A stretch of 64,000 bases of DNA. Origin: Azorinus chamasolen (lineage: Eukaryota > Mollusca > Bivalvia > Cardiida > Solecurtidae). The notes below the pieces were generated by a model. It ran no database searches, was not told the origin of the DNA, and saw only the letters and a list, made by a program, of their open reading frames with translations. Shown one piece after another: positions 1 to 11,034 of the stretch. A program made the position numbers and the translations under genes. The stretch is from assembly GCA_963576725.1 (NCBI GenBank), contig OY755239.1, forward strand, positions 60,667,453 to 60,731,452. Reading direction: 5' to 3'. Each line of letters starts with the position of its first letter. Position 1 is the first letter of the stretch.

Positions 1-123
1 ATGCCATGGTTTTTTCACTATGCATCATTTTACGAATTATTATTTATTATGATGTGATACATGTTTGTGAACCATATTATGTTTTCTGTTTGCCGAAATA
101 AATTTATCTATCTATCTATCTAT
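1..123 (+). repeat. 3' tail of a non-LTR-type retroelement
   Basis: An AATAAA-containing end (GCCGAAATAAATTTATC) runs into a (TATC)n microsatellite at about 103-123, the usual form of a LINE or SINE 3' tail. The body lies outside the window, so the family is not identified. Confidence 0.5.
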
Positions 124-133
124 CATGAAACTC

Positions 134-190
134 GTTTACTATAATGAATATTATACTCGCTAAAGCTCGTGCCATATTATTATAGTAAAC
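134..190. repeat. Short inverted repeat
   Basis: GTTTACTATAATGAATAT and ATATTATTATAGTAAAC form imperfect arms around a 20-base spacer. No target duplication was identified. Confidence 0.6.
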
Positions 191-296
191 CCATTACACA
201 AATACAATGTGTAATGAACACTCATGTAAGATCCTCTATGTATATAATGACAATTGTATGCATGTATATAGTGTATTGACATGGGCTGCATGTATA

Positions 297-501
297 CAGT
301 AAAACCCCGCTAATACGACCACCAAAAAGGGGCATAATTCTGGGTGGCAGAGGCAGGTGGTAGCTTAATGCAGGACGAAAGTTATACAGAAAGCTCCTAT
401 AGGAGCTTTCTGCATAACGTTCGTCCTGCATTAAGCAACCACCTGCTTTAAACGACATCAGTGGCTGTTTATTAAGTGGTCGCATTAGCGGGGTTTCACT
501 G
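297..501. mobile_element. Family A palindromic MITE (A1)
   Basis: Terminal repeats CAGTAAAACCCCGC...GCGGGGTTTCACTG are flanked by TA (295-296, 502-503). The interior is a long hairpin with tip GCTCCTATAGGAGC and outer arms GTGGTAGCTTAATGCAGG / CCTGCATTAAGCAACCAC, which pair except for one A-A mismatch. The ends and TA target resemble pogo/Tigger-type transposons. It has no coding capacity and would depend on a transposase encoded elsewhere (inference). Confidence 0.88.
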
Positions 502-503
502 TA

Positions 504-854
504 TTTGTCAAATATATATATATATAAGAGACTTGCGTAAGCTTTTAGAGCTTGCTTTTGCAAACATGTTACCTCATCAGTGAACGTTCCAACGTGATTG
601 AATGTGATTTTAACATATGTAAATATATCTACTATTTCTATTTTTCTCCATTTATGTAAAACTCATTATGTTTACGTTTGCGCTTTTCGATTATTAAAGT
701 CTTTGTTTTTGTTACATTTATTGTTAGACCCCATTTTACAGACAAACACTCAAAAACGTCATAATTATAAATTTGGGGGTTCGTATTTTTATACAAATTT
801 GAATATTCCGGGGGAATATAAAACGGACAGAAAAACATATCTTTCTCACAGTTG
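504..854. other. No gene seen
   Basis: AT-rich sequence with a short (TA)n tract near 513-523. Open frames here have no recognisable domain. Confidence 0.6.
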
Positions 855-1139
855 CTAAAATGCAAGTTTAAACCACACTATACCGTTTTCATGCAGACGA
901 TCATATTGCTCCGTAACACGGTATGCGGTATCCTTGAGCTCTTCTGACGCACGTTTTTGTACCATCATTTTATCGGGGTAATCGTTGACTTTCATTGATG
1001 CGTCTGAATCGGTGATCCTTAACGTGTTTTCACAGAAATCTAATATTATAGTTTTGGCGCAGTTCTCATTTTGCCTTTCCTCAGACGAGTTACATTGCTG
1101 AAACCCCATGAAAAGGGGATTGTCACGCATAGAACGTGA
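855..1139 (-). pseudogene. L1-type LINE ORF1 fragment
   Basis: The minus strand reads SRSMRDNPLFMGF, then ENCAKTIILDFCENTLRI, then DYPDKMMVQKRASEELKDT. This order matches the RNA-binding (RRM and C-terminal) part of L1-type ORF1 proteins, which typically have SMRDNLLF, ENC...FC...L.I and DK..VR..A..LKDT. The segment between the second and third blocks that normally carries the HR.G motif is missing. A TAG lies directly upstream in frame (1140-1142) and a TAG ends the frame at 855-857. This is a truncated relic, not a working gene; ORF1 normally binds element RNA and acts as a chaperone. No adjacent endonuclease or reverse transcriptase was found. Assignment is from motif memory only. Confidence 0.55.
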
Positions 1140-1316
1140 CTAGACAGCCAACAAATCCTCGTTCAGCTTGTGAATCTTATTGCATTTACGAGAAAAATGA
1201 TCACAATACACAAAGCGATTCTTTGTCTAAATAATTAAAATTGGTCCCCCCTTTCTGAATACCAACGGCTTAAATATTGTATCTAACTTTATCACTGAGG
1301 AAAAGGAAGTTTATGA

Positions 1317-1382
1317 TAAACAGTGCAGAAACCGATCAAAGGGCTTCCCAGGAGCCATTTGATCTAGGTCCACACTGTTTGC
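1317..1382. repeat. Family L hairpin core, degraded
   Basis: AACAGTGCAGAAACCGATCA and TTTGATCTAGGTCCACACTG are the decayed arms of the L hairpin, with tip CTTCCCAGGAG. No TTAA ends are recognisable. Confidence 0.55.
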
Positions 1383-1952
1383 AGGTATTTTATATATTCG
1401 ATTTCCGCACATTAAGGGTTTATATTGAAACACTATGAAAAATAATGTTCAATAAGCCACGGCATACATATGAAAAATAGCAGACCTCCAGCCACATACA
1501 ACTACTTCCAGGCTGGAGTCATGAATCACTAAAATCAAATCGAGCTGAGTTGAGAAAAGAAAACAAATGATATAATATTAGTGTGTATAAAGATCTCGAG
1601 TTTGCATACTTAATAAAAGTATCTGATATACACACATGTACGCAGAATCCAATGTATTTGTTGAAAACTCATGTAAATATCTCAATCAAAGCAGATATCG
1701 ACGTTTTGCTGGGTAGATCGATTTAATATGCTTATTATTGTATTGAAATTAATTGTGTTTTAAGTATAATATGTTATACGTAAAATGACAAAGAAATAGA
1801 ACGGTAATATATAACTAAATCGACTAAGAAAACATATGTATTTATCTACTCTGCTGTGAATACAGGCGCCTTTAATGCCAACTGTCTGTACAATTAGGTT
1901 TGAACTGATGGTTTGACTTAACGTCTGTGAACAATACAGTTTGTGTACATAA
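1383..1952. other. No feature recognised
   Basis: AT-rich sequence without recognised repeats or plausible coding frames. Confidence 0.55.
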
Positions 1953-2024
1953 GGTCTGGTAGCTCCGTGGCATGGGATTCGATTGTCAATCTAGCGGTCT
2001 TAATTTTAAATTCGATCATTTGTT
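1953..2024 (+). repeat. tRNA-like SINE head or tRNA pseudogene
   Basis: TGGTAGCTCCGTGGCATG resembles a tRNA D-arm (box A). It is followed by CGATTGTCAATC, which would give a GTC (Asp-type) anticodon loop, and by a decayed box B (AAATTCGATC). Acceptor pairing is not evident, so an SINE head or pseudogene is more likely than a functional tRNA. Confidence 0.45.
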
Positions 2025-2213
2025 CGAGCGCAATATTTGACGTATTTGTCGGAAGAAGCCAGATGTATCTATAGCAACATTTGAACTCTTAAGCTGGTCC
2101 TCATGCAGAAAGAAGACGAACTTAGCAGCGTGTAATCAGTAATTAATGGTGTAATTTGCTCAGATAACCAATAATCTGTTCACCGTCTACATCTGTGTCG
2201 ACAATTACGCTCG

Positions 2214-2580
2214 GAATGAATAAAGTAACTCATTATCATATATGTGTATACAGAACTTCGGCTACGCTCGAAACGAATAGGGTAACTCATTGCGAGGTTA
2301 GGACGTCCGTAAACCGGGTTAAATGCAAGTGGTGGTTATGTCACTGTCCGTTTCAAGGCGGTAATCTCTTTGTCACCCTTGCTTTTATGTTTATTGGACG
2401 TCTTTGTGCTTTTGTGTTTTTGTTCGTAGATGTTTTCGTCTCCTGTGTTTGTGTGTGCGTGCGCACGAGTGTGTGTAACTGTGTGGATATGTTGCTTGTT
2501 TGCCGTTGGTATTTTGGTGTTGGTTGCGGTTTGTGTGTGTCTTTTCCTGCTTGATTTTATTACTTTTTCATTTACCATGA
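2214..2580 (+). repeat. Interspersed repeat I/K
   Basis: GAGGTTAGGACGTCCGTAAA, a decayed AAACCGGTTTAAA, CACTGTCCGTTTCAAGGCGG and a GT-rich stretch occur in this order. The same order is found at 7.9-8.4 (minus), 10.05-10.3, 47.9-48.2 (minus) and 52.6-52.9 kb. A 30-bp duplicated block (ACGCTCG..CGAAT..GTAACTCATT) lies at its 5' side. Long low-complexity frames here are repeat artefacts. Confidence 0.7.
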
Positions 2581-2908
2581 TTTTGGAGCGATATTATAAA
2601 AACATTACGGCAACACGTTTTCTTTTGTTCGCTCATCTGGTTGAAAGGATGAGCATTTTTACATAACTGCACAATTCCGAATAAGTCCATGAGTTGATCC
2701 TCTAACTGACTGGTATACTGTAAGTCAGACATCTGGCATGTTTAGTCATGCCTTAAGCTACCAAATGTCTTAAACCCCAATATTAAATATTTTGGAGGTC
2801 CTTGTATATTCTTATCTGTAAACCTTATTCTGTCGTATGCATACTCGTATATATCTTTTGCCGCCCATCACATGTTACTGCTGAAGAAAATAACTGATAA
2901 TGGAAATA
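2581..2908. other. No feature recognised
   Basis: AT-rich sequence with no recognised element. Confidence 0.5.
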
Positions 2909-3110
2909 CAGTAGAAACCCTCTATAGCGGCCACTAAATTACATTAAGTATTTTGTGTTAAAGACAGGTGGCTGCTTAAAGCACGGGGAAAGTAAAACAT
3001 CGCTCCTATAGGAGCATTCTGTTTTACTTTCACTTTGTTTTATGCTGCCACCTGCCCTAAATACCAACCAATTAACACAATTTAGTGGCCGTTATTGAGA
3101 TGTTTTAATG
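2909..3110. mobile_element. Family A MITE (A3)
   Basis: Ends CAGTAGAAACCCTCTAT...TGAGATGTTTTAATG with TA on both sides (2907-2908, 3111-3112). The A3 subtype has GCGGCCACTAAATTA next to the end and AAAGTAAAAC in the hairpin arms; tip GCTCCTATAGGAGC. Confidence 0.85.
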
Positions 3111-3149
3111 TACCTTCGATCCATTTGAAAAAGCTATCATTTTGGAAAG

Positions 3150-3580
3150 AGGAAAACACAACTCCTCCTTTAATCTGAAAGTTGTGCGGTTTATTTGTGG
3201 TGTAAATAATAACAACGAATGGTAATTTTCACGTGTTCAGCGCTGGGCATTGCAGAATTATCTCCACTTGAAATTTGAGTATTTTTGTCATTTTGGATTG
3301 AAACATGGAGAGTTGGTGTCACAAAATCCTCCTTCAGTTTTAAGTGATTGAATTTATATTTTGTATACGTACATAATAACCACGAATGGTAGATGTGCAA
3401 GAAGCAAATTTCCCGTGTTTCCCCTGTGGACATTACAGAATTATCTCCACTTGAACATTGAGTATTTTTGTCATTTGGTCTTGTTACATGGGCTGTTGGT
3501 GTGCCAAGCTTGGGTTTGCAATCAATGCTGCTGTGCGGGGGTATTCATCACCTTTAGTGATAGTTCTAGTTTGTTGCCGG
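3150..3580 (+). repeat. Helentron/'pearl'-like tandem-repeat element J, copy 1
   Basis: Two diverged units share ACGAATGGTA, GCATTGCAGAATTATCTCC, GAGTATTTTTGTCATTTGG and GTTGGTGTC at about 166-bp spacing. The right end (ACCTTTAGTGATAGTTCTAG) is shared with the larger array at 27.8-28.8 kb. The layout fits non-autonomous Helentron-type elements reported from bivalves. Confidence 0.6.
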
Positions 3581-4876
3581 AAATATTTCCATCTTGTTGC
3601 GGCTGTACGACTTCTTCCTCATCGTATATACATATTTGTTTGCATTTATGGGACTTTTATGTTGTTACGGAGCATTGTAAACACAACTCACCCACGCTCA
3701 ATATAGCGTATAAACTTACAGTAACTGTCGTCTTACAATATAGTGTTATTATATTTATATGAACAGGCGGTATTCATTGCATTCTTATTTTCTTTTAGCG
3801 TGCATGTATACATGTAAAGGCGATGTAAAGTTGTAATTACAAACCATGCAATAAGGTTGTAAAACTAGAAATTACTCTTTACTTCATGTTTACCTCGTCG
3901 TTCTTAATGTGTACCATTGTCCATCTTTAAATCAACTCTTTTCTAAAGCCATAACTGCATCAGCCATTTTCAAACATACATGTAGTAATATGTGCACAAA
4001 CACCAATTTGCAACGACAATTTCGTAAACCATATTTTGTTTTGAGGAAAATAAATTTTCAGAAATATAGTACCTAGTACTTTTTAGAAGTATGTATGCGG
4101 AATAATGCGGTCGTATAATTTCGAAACCAATTTTGAGAAACCGAAACCTGACAGACAGACACGTTTATAGATACTTCAAACATGTAGTGCTGTGTCGAGA
4201 AATCAAGGGTACTATTCCGCAGATATTGACAAAAAGAATGACCGTCGGCGATGGCATTATTTGGTTTTGCACTTGCATGTAATGTGGAGTCATCCAGTCT
4301 CTCATATTGAACAACATATTAGCAAGTTGAGCCAGTATTATTTAATGAATATTGCGCTATATTTGATATGTGGGCGTAAGACCACATTCTCATCTTTGAT
4401 TTATGTCGGTATGTTTTATTATACCTCAATTTAATTTACAATGTTACTCTCCAATAGGCCACCGTAACATAGAAATACTGTCAGACCCAGCGGGAAAAAA
4501 ATACTGTCGGAAATATACTGTCTCCCGCTACCAAAGGCACGAAACATCTAGATCAGTGAGCGCTTGTTCAATTGTGTGCGTGAAGTCATCCGATTGACGT
4601 GATCGACTGACGTCATCTGACGCTTGTAATTTGATCAACAAACGACATTTTGACAATTGTTTATGTTTAGGGAAATGTCGGAGGGGGTCTGTCAAGATTG
4701 GACAGTGAAAAGGACTCCTCGAGTACATGTACTAATAGCGTGTAATTAATAGAAATATGAAGCTGTTCAGCGATTTTTAAGCACCGATTCGCTCTATAGC
4801 TTTTGTTTCAAACTGTTGTCATTGAATAAATCTCTTTGCTGGCGAAATTGATTGCGCCCTTCGGTACAATAAAATA
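3581..4876. other. No gene seen
   Basis: AT-rich sequence. A possible retroelement tail (GGTACAATAAAATAAATATC) lies at about 4863-4882. Short open frames show no recognisable motif. Confidence 0.5.
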
Positions 4877-5015
4877 AATATCATATCATATGGAGAACGA
4901 CAGCACGTATTGTCAACCCTCATTATGATAATGTCCACCTCGGCTAATGCCACGGTGGACATAACGAACCTCGGGTTGACAATACATGCTGTCGCTCTCC
5001 ATAGGGTGTGATATT
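4877..5015. mobile_element. 139-bp palindromic element
   Basis: AATATCATATCATATGGAGA pairs with TCTCCATAGGGTGTGATATT, and ATTGTCAACCC with GGGTTGACAAT. The middle is GTCCACCTCGG...CACGGTGGAC. Its ends do not match families A-L. Confidence 0.75.
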
Positions 5016-5327
5016 TATATAATATACATTTTTAAAGATGCAGATAGAGCATCGAGTATGCAAACACGAATAATGAACTATGTGCATAATATCACACCAA
5101 GGATAAAACGAAACGAGAAAACTAATCCCTCCATTTACATTGCAGTGGCATATTTGAATTTAGACATATCAAGAATACTCGTATCGGTACAGATAACTGT
5201 GCAATATTAAAGCAAAGACATCACTGCAATATCCTGATAGCTTATGGTAATCACATTGATATTTACAGTATACGGTATTGTAGATAACTAACCTTTAAGT
5301 CACATGTACTTGCACACTCGTAACTTG

Positions 5328-5571
5328 TTAAACCTTTCCTTCATATAAACGTTTTTTTCACGTATATATGCAAACAGAGTAGACACAAATCAGACGGCGC
5401 CTATAGGAGCCGTCTGATCAGGGTCTGCTCTGTTTGCCAGTTTGAAATTAAAATATGTTTCTTTCTTTTCTCAAAAGGCTTTACTTTTCCAACTGCCATA
5501 TTTCATTATAACTATTTTGTCCATGAATATTCAGTATGTTTGGAATAAACATAGAACAGGGAAAGGGTTAA
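5328..5571 (+). mobile_element. Family C TTAA MITE
   Basis: Starts TTAAACCTTTCCTTC, ends AGGGAAAGGGTTAA. The hairpin is GCAAACAGAGTAGAC...GCCTATAGGAGCC...GGTCTGCTCTGTTTGC. The right arm carries family C's TCATGAATATTCA-like block. Terminal CCCTTT/AAAGGG with TTAA resembles piggyBac-type MITEs. Non-coding. Confidence 0.82.
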
Positions 5572-6136
5572 AAAAAGAGTTGAACACACGCCAGCGGTTC
5601 AATGTGTGCAAAACTATTTGACAGTCTGGAATGGAAGAAAATCAACATTGAGGATTGTAGAATATTACATATTTGGTGATGAGTTCTAACCAGCAATAAA
5701 CCGGCCACATTTCTAAGTATTGCGACCAACAAATACGTTGAGTGATACCTGAAACATCCCCAAGGCAAGTGCCAGATCGTTGGCCTCTGAAATATCGGTA
5801 ACCAGACTATAATAAATTGAAACTATAATGAACGACCATTGGTGTCTGTAATTGTTTCGTTTGATCTAAACAGATTTTTTAGTTTATGTAATTAGTGGTC
5901 TGCTGCCAGAAACATTCTCAACAGTATATAACAGAAATCGTCACATATATATCACGTTTCACCCTGATACAAATTCATTTAATGAATAGATACCATAGAA
6001 CATGTTTTATTGAAAACTCATATCGCCTATCTTATGATCAGATAGATAGCGTGAGACTAATTAGAGACTGTAAGCGGCAAGAAGCAATAAGTTGAGCTTT
6101 TTACCCTTTGAAACCTATGTTTGTTGGAAAGTAATA
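5572..6136. other. No feature recognised
   Basis: AT-rich; no repeat family or coding signal was recognised. Confidence 0.5.
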
Positions 6137-6342
6137 CAGTAAAACCCTTCTAAACCGAAATTCTAGTATAGAAGGATTTAGATACTTGTTGGCAGGTGAC
6201 TGCTTAATGCAGGATGAAAGTCATACAGAAAGCCCCCGGGGGAGCTTGCTGCATGCATTCATCCTGTATTAAGCTTCCGCCAGTCCCCAATGCCAATATT
6301 TATACTGAATTGAACGTCCAAGTTCAGAGAGGGATGTTTCTG
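6137..6342. mobile_element. Family A MITE (A2)
   Basis: CAGTAAAACCCTTCTAAACCG...GAGGGATGTTTCTG with TA on both sides. The A2 subtype has CGAAATTCTAGTA near the end. Hairpin arms are diverged; tip GCCCCCGGGGGAGC. Confidence 0.83.
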
Positions 6343-7120
6343 TAATGCCTTTGATTGAATTAATTATTAATAAAGTTCGTAATTTTGAAAGTCTCTCATT
6401 TATCACTTGCGTTGTGCTTTTTGATCGTCTATTTCAATTTGCACGTATATTTCAAATTCATAATTCAAATTTAAAAATAATAAAGTGGCTGCTGTGTTCA
6501 GGAATGCCGAATCATTTATTACTCGCCATATAATCAGTCACAGCGGTATATAGATTTATCTTGTTTAACTGACTCTAAGTAACTCTATGTCAATTTTATT
6601 TCCAATTAGCCTTATATCTCCGTTACTCGTACATAATGAAGAGTAACCCCTGACATGTGTGGGAAACAAACACATTTACCCATTCCCGGACAGAGTAGCA
6701 TGATGCGTCTCAATATAGCATTCGCTAAAAGTGTTCTTGATATTAAACTATTAACAATCCCAGACAACAAACAGTCCGGATTTAGAAAAGATACCGATCT
6801 CCACTTCCAAATACCGTCCAAACTGTTTGACATTCCGGTTATGTATGTATTGGAATAATATCAAAGAAGGTCTGCTTTGAAATCTGAAATAGACAACAAC
6901 TTTGCTGGCGAACATTGTTCAGCATGACCAATATGTTTTGCAGTATAACCGTATATAGACAGTATCGCCAAAATGGGGATCAGTGTCCCATGGACACAAA
7001 TCCGATTATGTATTAATTCAATAAACATGGTATGGTGTACCAAATTGTGTTATATGTATAACATTGACTGATATTCGACCCCAGTAACGCCGACAAGATA
7101 AATGTATTAAATATATGTAT
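6343..7120. other. No gene seen
   Basis: Overlapping frames at 6612-6858 on both strands have no recognisable motif. No repeat was identified. Confidence 0.5.
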
Positions 7121-7682
7121 AATCTGAAAATGGGTGATCCTTCGAAAGCAAAGTAAAAATGCAAAATGAGAAAATTGCAGACTCGGTTTTATTGAGTCTG
7201 TTCATGAGTAGTAATTAAAACTGCAACAATACTCACGCCCCCTAGCACCGGCTTAAGCAGCATTCAATTTTCAAAACAAATAACATCAACACTAATGATC
7301 CCGAAGGACCAGAAAATATAACAACACTGAGAATGAAGTACGGGGCGACTTTTTACAGCCGCCACACAAGCACTTAACACCTGCTGTTGTGAAGTACATA
7401 TAATCTGAAAATGGGTGATCCTTCGAAAGCAAAAGTAAAAATGCAAAATGAGAAAATTGCAGACTCGGTTTTATTGAGTCTGTTCATGAGTAGTAATTAA
7501 AACTGCAACACTACTCACGCCCCCTAGCACCGGCTTAAGCAGTATTCAATTTTCAAAACAAATAACATCAAAACTAATAATCCCGAAGGACCAGAAAATA
7601 TAACAACACTGAGAATGAAGTACGGGGCGACTTTTTACAGCCGCCACACAAGCACTTAACACCTGCTGTTGTGAAGTACATA
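7121..7682 (-). repeat. Family H tandem dimer (2 x 281 bp)
   Basis: Units at 7121-7401 and 7402-7682 are nearly identical. Each has GGGTGATCC, GCAGACTCGGTTTTATTG, CCCCCTAGCACCGGCTTAAG and a CACCTGCTGTTGTGAAG end. A second dimer lies at 54.6 kb, with fragments at 45.4, 47.4 and 52.4 kb. The strand is arbitrary: the minus strand holds the longer open frame (to 7264) without a known domain. It could be a satellite-like or Helentron-derived repeat. Confidence 0.8.
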
Positions 7683-7902
7683 TGATTAATGCAATTTCCT
7701 ATCTGAGATGTGTAACTATGAGATATGCTTATGCAGATATAATGCCATCATATATCAAAAACGTTTTATATTAAAGACTAAAATAATCAATAGATGGATT
7801 TGTCAGATTGAATTCAGCATAATGTACTTCACTAACAATTAATTATACCGGTATTTGCTAATAGCGATGTGTGTGAGGAGTACGAGACTGATTTAGTACT
7901 CT

Positions 7903-8118
7903 ATGAATGAAAAAGTAGTAAAGTCAAGCAGGAAAAGCCACACACAAAACGCCACCATCACCAAAACACGGACAGAAAGCAATTTATATAGCAATTTATA
8001 CACATACACACATACAGGAGAAAGTCACATACAAGACGCAATCACCTCCAACACATCAATAGACAGCATGTCACACACACACACACATACACACGCACGC
8101 ACGCACGCACGCACGCAC

Positions 8119-8154
<36 letters not shown>

Positions 8155-8415
8155 GCAAACAACCAAACACACGCAAACACACGAGAATAACACAGAAAGC
8201 ACAAAAAAATACACAGGCACCAGAGACAACCATGAAAAACACAAGCACAAAGACACAAGACAAACAAAAGTAAGGGTGACAAAGACAGAACCGCCTTGGC
8301 ACGGTCAGTACCACTGGGGGTTTAAACCGGTTTACGGACGTCCTAACCTCACACTTATCTCAAAGTCACCCTAGCTAAACAAACATTGTAAATAAAGGTA
8401 TCCCCGCCGGACTCC
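7903..8415 (-). repeat. Interspersed repeat I/K, long copy
   Basis: On the minus strand: GGGGATACCTTTATTTACAA, GAGGTTAGGACGTCCGTAAA, ACCGGTTTAAACCCCCAGTG, ACCGTGCCAAGGCGG, then a GT/GC-rich centre and CTTTTCCTGCTTGAC. Apparent frames of 60-95 codons are translations of the microsatellite. Confidence 0.72.
8071..8156. repeat. (CA)n then (CGCA)n microsatellite
   Basis: ACACACAC passes into nearly pure ACGC units inside the I/K repeat. It is prone to length change. Confidence 0.95.
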
Positions 8416-8458
8416 CCACAACATAGAAAACAGTAATTACAGTACAAAATGTAAAACC

Positions 8459-8548
8459 TAGCATAACAACTGTGAAAGTCCGTCAAATATGTACTCAAAA
8501 CAAAATAAAACATAGCATAATAACTGTGATAATCCGTCAAATATGTAC
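8459..8548. repeat. 54-bp tandem duplication
   Basis: TAGCATAACAACTGTGAAAG...GTCAAATATGTAC recurs 54 bp later with a few substitutions (second copy starts at 8513). Confidence 0.85.
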
Positions 8549-9314
8549 CCAATGACTTTTCTGAAGACAGAGCAACTGCAGGGAAGCCGTTAAGGGCACG
8601 ACAGAGAAAATGTAATACATGAGTCTGGTAAGTTCATCCCATTTCTGGGTTTAAGAGTATACCATCATAGAGTACTACCCTCGGCCTGTCATCGTGCAAG
8701 CAAAGAGGGAAGCGTAGCCACCGACTGTAATGGGGTCGATAACCAAACATGCAGTGTGTTGCAATGTAATAGGGTCATAACCTTTCTTCCTAAAAGTTTT
8801 AATGCGTTTAATAAACAAATCGTGAAAATGGATATGACCCCGAATGTTCCTGTAAATCAAGTCTGTATAACGTGGCTGGCTGCTCACTTGAAACAATAGC
8901 ATTATTCTTGCAGGTAGAATATTTGATTACAAAGATGAAAGAGGGTAATATAGCTCGTTACCGCCGCTATTAGCTATGGTTACCCGGTCCTTTTTTAATG
9001 TTCATGTGCGAAATACAAAGTGTGTTTATATTAATTAAATTGTTATATAGTGGCACGTTAAACGGGACAGTTTTGGCCATGGCAGAAACTATCAGGATTG
9101 GTGCCTATAGCACTTTAAGAGTCTGAGTACGTTTTCCTTCTCAAGCATTTTCCAAGTTATATTTTGACTAAAAATAACCTGGAGTATATACTAGCCTGAT
9201 ATACTACTCAATCATCAGATCAGTCAGATGTTGATTACCGATCTGGAGCTTAAGCACGATTTTGTTCTTCTGTTGACGATCTTAACAGTCGAAATATGAA
9301 AACTGAAAAGCTGC
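8549..9314. other. No gene seen
   Basis: AAACAAATCGTGAAAATGG plus ATATGACCCCGA (8815-8845) is repeated near 44385, so an unnamed repeat lies here. Nothing else was recognised. Confidence 0.5.
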
Positions 9315-9564
9315 TTAACCCTTCGCTTGCTGAATTTTAAAATACATTTCTCCTTCTTTACCCATGCCCTGTTTTATTATTACATATATCTTCACTGTGT
9401 ACACGTATTTCGCTGTGCAATCACCGCTGTGGAGTGCAATGGTTGCACAATCAACTTGTAAATAGTGCAAACCCTGATGAGACAGCTCCTGCAAGAGCTG
9501 TCTCATCTGGGTCTTCACTATTTACAGGTAGGTATATTGACGTGAATAGCAAGCGAATGGTTAA
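9315..9564 (-). mobile_element. Family B TTAA MITE
   Basis: TTAACCCTTCGCTTGCTGAA...AATAGCAAGCGAATGGTTAA, 250 bp. The hairpin is off-centre: ACCCTGATGAGACAGCTCC / GGAGCTGTCTCATCTGGGT (seen on '+'). The long flank beside the hairpin can be read as a 63-67 codon frame that ends in the terminal TTAA, most likely by chance. TTAA target and CCCTT ends point to piggyBac-type mobilisation. Confidence 0.88.
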
Positions 9565-10049
9565 GTAAGACTATAGATATCATAAACTAAGAAAAATGTT
9601 CTCTAAATTTTAGTATTGAAACTCGCTTATTGGCAAGTACATTTTAAGGCTCTCCAGGGACACGGTATTTCACATATTTAATTTTATGCTGATGTGATTT
9701 AAAAACTTCGTAAAAATATTGGACATTTCTCACCTTGTTCACTAAATGTATTAAACATTCATTAAAATGGGATATGATCCTATAGTACTACAACATATTG
9801 CAAGTCTCATTGTCAACCCTTTTACAGTTGGCAATCACGATGCCCTCTTTGAATGTACGCCGACAAGAAATGTTTATTTCTCTACGAAAGCGACCTCTTA
9901 AATCGGAAGGAGGGCGTTTTTGTCGTATCCTTTATTACTTTTCTACTGTTACTCTGCTTGCAGCTCAATCATTGAGTACACTAGCGATAGGTGGATACAG
10001 TTGTTTTCGTTTTACATGCACTTTACCATTGTATTTGCCATCGCGATTA
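9565..10049. other. No feature recognised
   Basis: No repeat family or credible coding frame seen. Confidence 0.5.
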
Positions 10050-10320
10050 GTCGGAGAGGGGATACGTTTATTTACACTGTTTGTCTTTTAGGGTGGGGAT
10101 AGAATCGATGTGAGGTTCGGTGCCCCTAAACCGGTTTAAATCCAAAGTGACATTTGTCACTGACCGTTCCAATGCGGTACTTCCATCTCCCCCTATTGTT
10201 TGATTGTTATGTATTTGTGTGTCACTTTTTTGTTTTTTATATACATATACATTTTGTTTTTTTCGTCGTGGTGCTGTTTGGGCGGTTGTGCGTTTTGCAT
10301 GCGGTGTTTCCTGCATGACT
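10050..10320 (+). repeat. Interspersed repeat I/K
   Basis: GGGGATACGTTTATTTACAC, AAACCGGTTTAAATCC, CACTGACCGTTCCAATGCGG and a T/GT-rich segment ending TTTCCTGCATGAC align with the 7.9-8.4 kb copy on the other strand. Confidence 0.68.
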
Positions 10321-10394
10321 GACTCTTACATGTGCTTTTAGTACTCAGACTCAAAAAGTTTGCAAAGAAGTAAATATACATTAAGTAAAGGTAA

Positions 10395-10540
10395 ACAGGT
10401 GGCAGCTTAATTCTGATTGAACGTCATGCCGAAAACTCACAAAGGCGTTGTTGGTATGACTTTCATCCTGCATTCAGCAGCTAACTGCATAAATATATTT
10501 AGTCCACGTTACCAAAATTTCGGTTTATAGGGGGTTTCTG
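10395..10540. mobile_element. Family A MITE, left end lost
   Basis: The hairpin starts AACAGGTGGCAGCTTAAT and the right end is intact (CGGTTTATAGGGGGTTTCTG followed by TA). The left terminal repeat is absent. Confidence 0.75.
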
Positions 10541-10932
10541 TACAGTGTAATCAATGATACAAGAGTATGATTTGAAACACCAGTCCAATACTTCAGGCAC
10601 TGGTTTCATTAGTTCTGACACTACTCTTCTATCGAGCATCTGTCAAGAAACTATCCAGTATCCTTCTGTTTCCAGAACAAGACACAGTGACGTATGTTAT
10701 GAGTATGCAAATGAGGCGTAGGCGCTTCATACTTTTTCAGCAGCAACTCTATGTAATTATGTAATGCGTATTTCAATTGCACATTCGTCAAATACCAAAG
10801 CCGGTAACCTATAATTTATTCCATAAATAGTTAAAAAATAAATTATGTATTGTGATCTGTAACGGAGTGTGTATTTGGTTTGTTTATACCATATTACAAA
10901 TGTAATATGAATCTCAAACAAAGGTAAATATA
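10541..10932. other. No gene seen
   Basis: Contains an octamer-like ATGCAAAT at 10708-10715 with no supporting context. Otherwise unremarkable. Confidence 0.45.
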
Positions 10933-11033
10933 CAGTAAACCCCCTATAAACAAGAATTCTAGTAGAGGAGAATTTAGATACCTTTAGGCACAAAGCTGCT
11001 TAATGCTGGCTGAAAGTCATGCAGAAAGTTCCT
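10933..11033. mobile_element. Family A (A2) half element
   Basis: Left end CAGTAAACCCCCTATAAAC preceded by TA, then AGAATTCTAGTAGAGGAG. The hairpin breaks off just after GCAGAAAGTTCC, at the tip, so the right half is missing. Confidence 0.78.
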
Positions 11034-11034
11034 T

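Noticed and set aside
297..501. Reading the GC-rich hairpins as bacterial-type terminators
   Set aside because: They are dispersed palindromic transposons with TA or TTAA flanks and no adjacent genes.
6612..6858. Overlapping open frames on both strands
   Set aside because: Neither shows a domain, and frames open on both strands over the same bases are common by chance at this length.
7903..8314. Open frames of 60-95 codons on both strands rich in Cys/Val/Arg or Thr/His/Ala
   Set aside because: They are translations of the (CA)n/(CGCA)n microsatellite inside a dispersed repeat.
10708..10715. ATGCAAAT octamer as a regulatory site
   Set aside because: An 8-base match in AT-rich DNA with no nearby gene or promoter is expected by chance.
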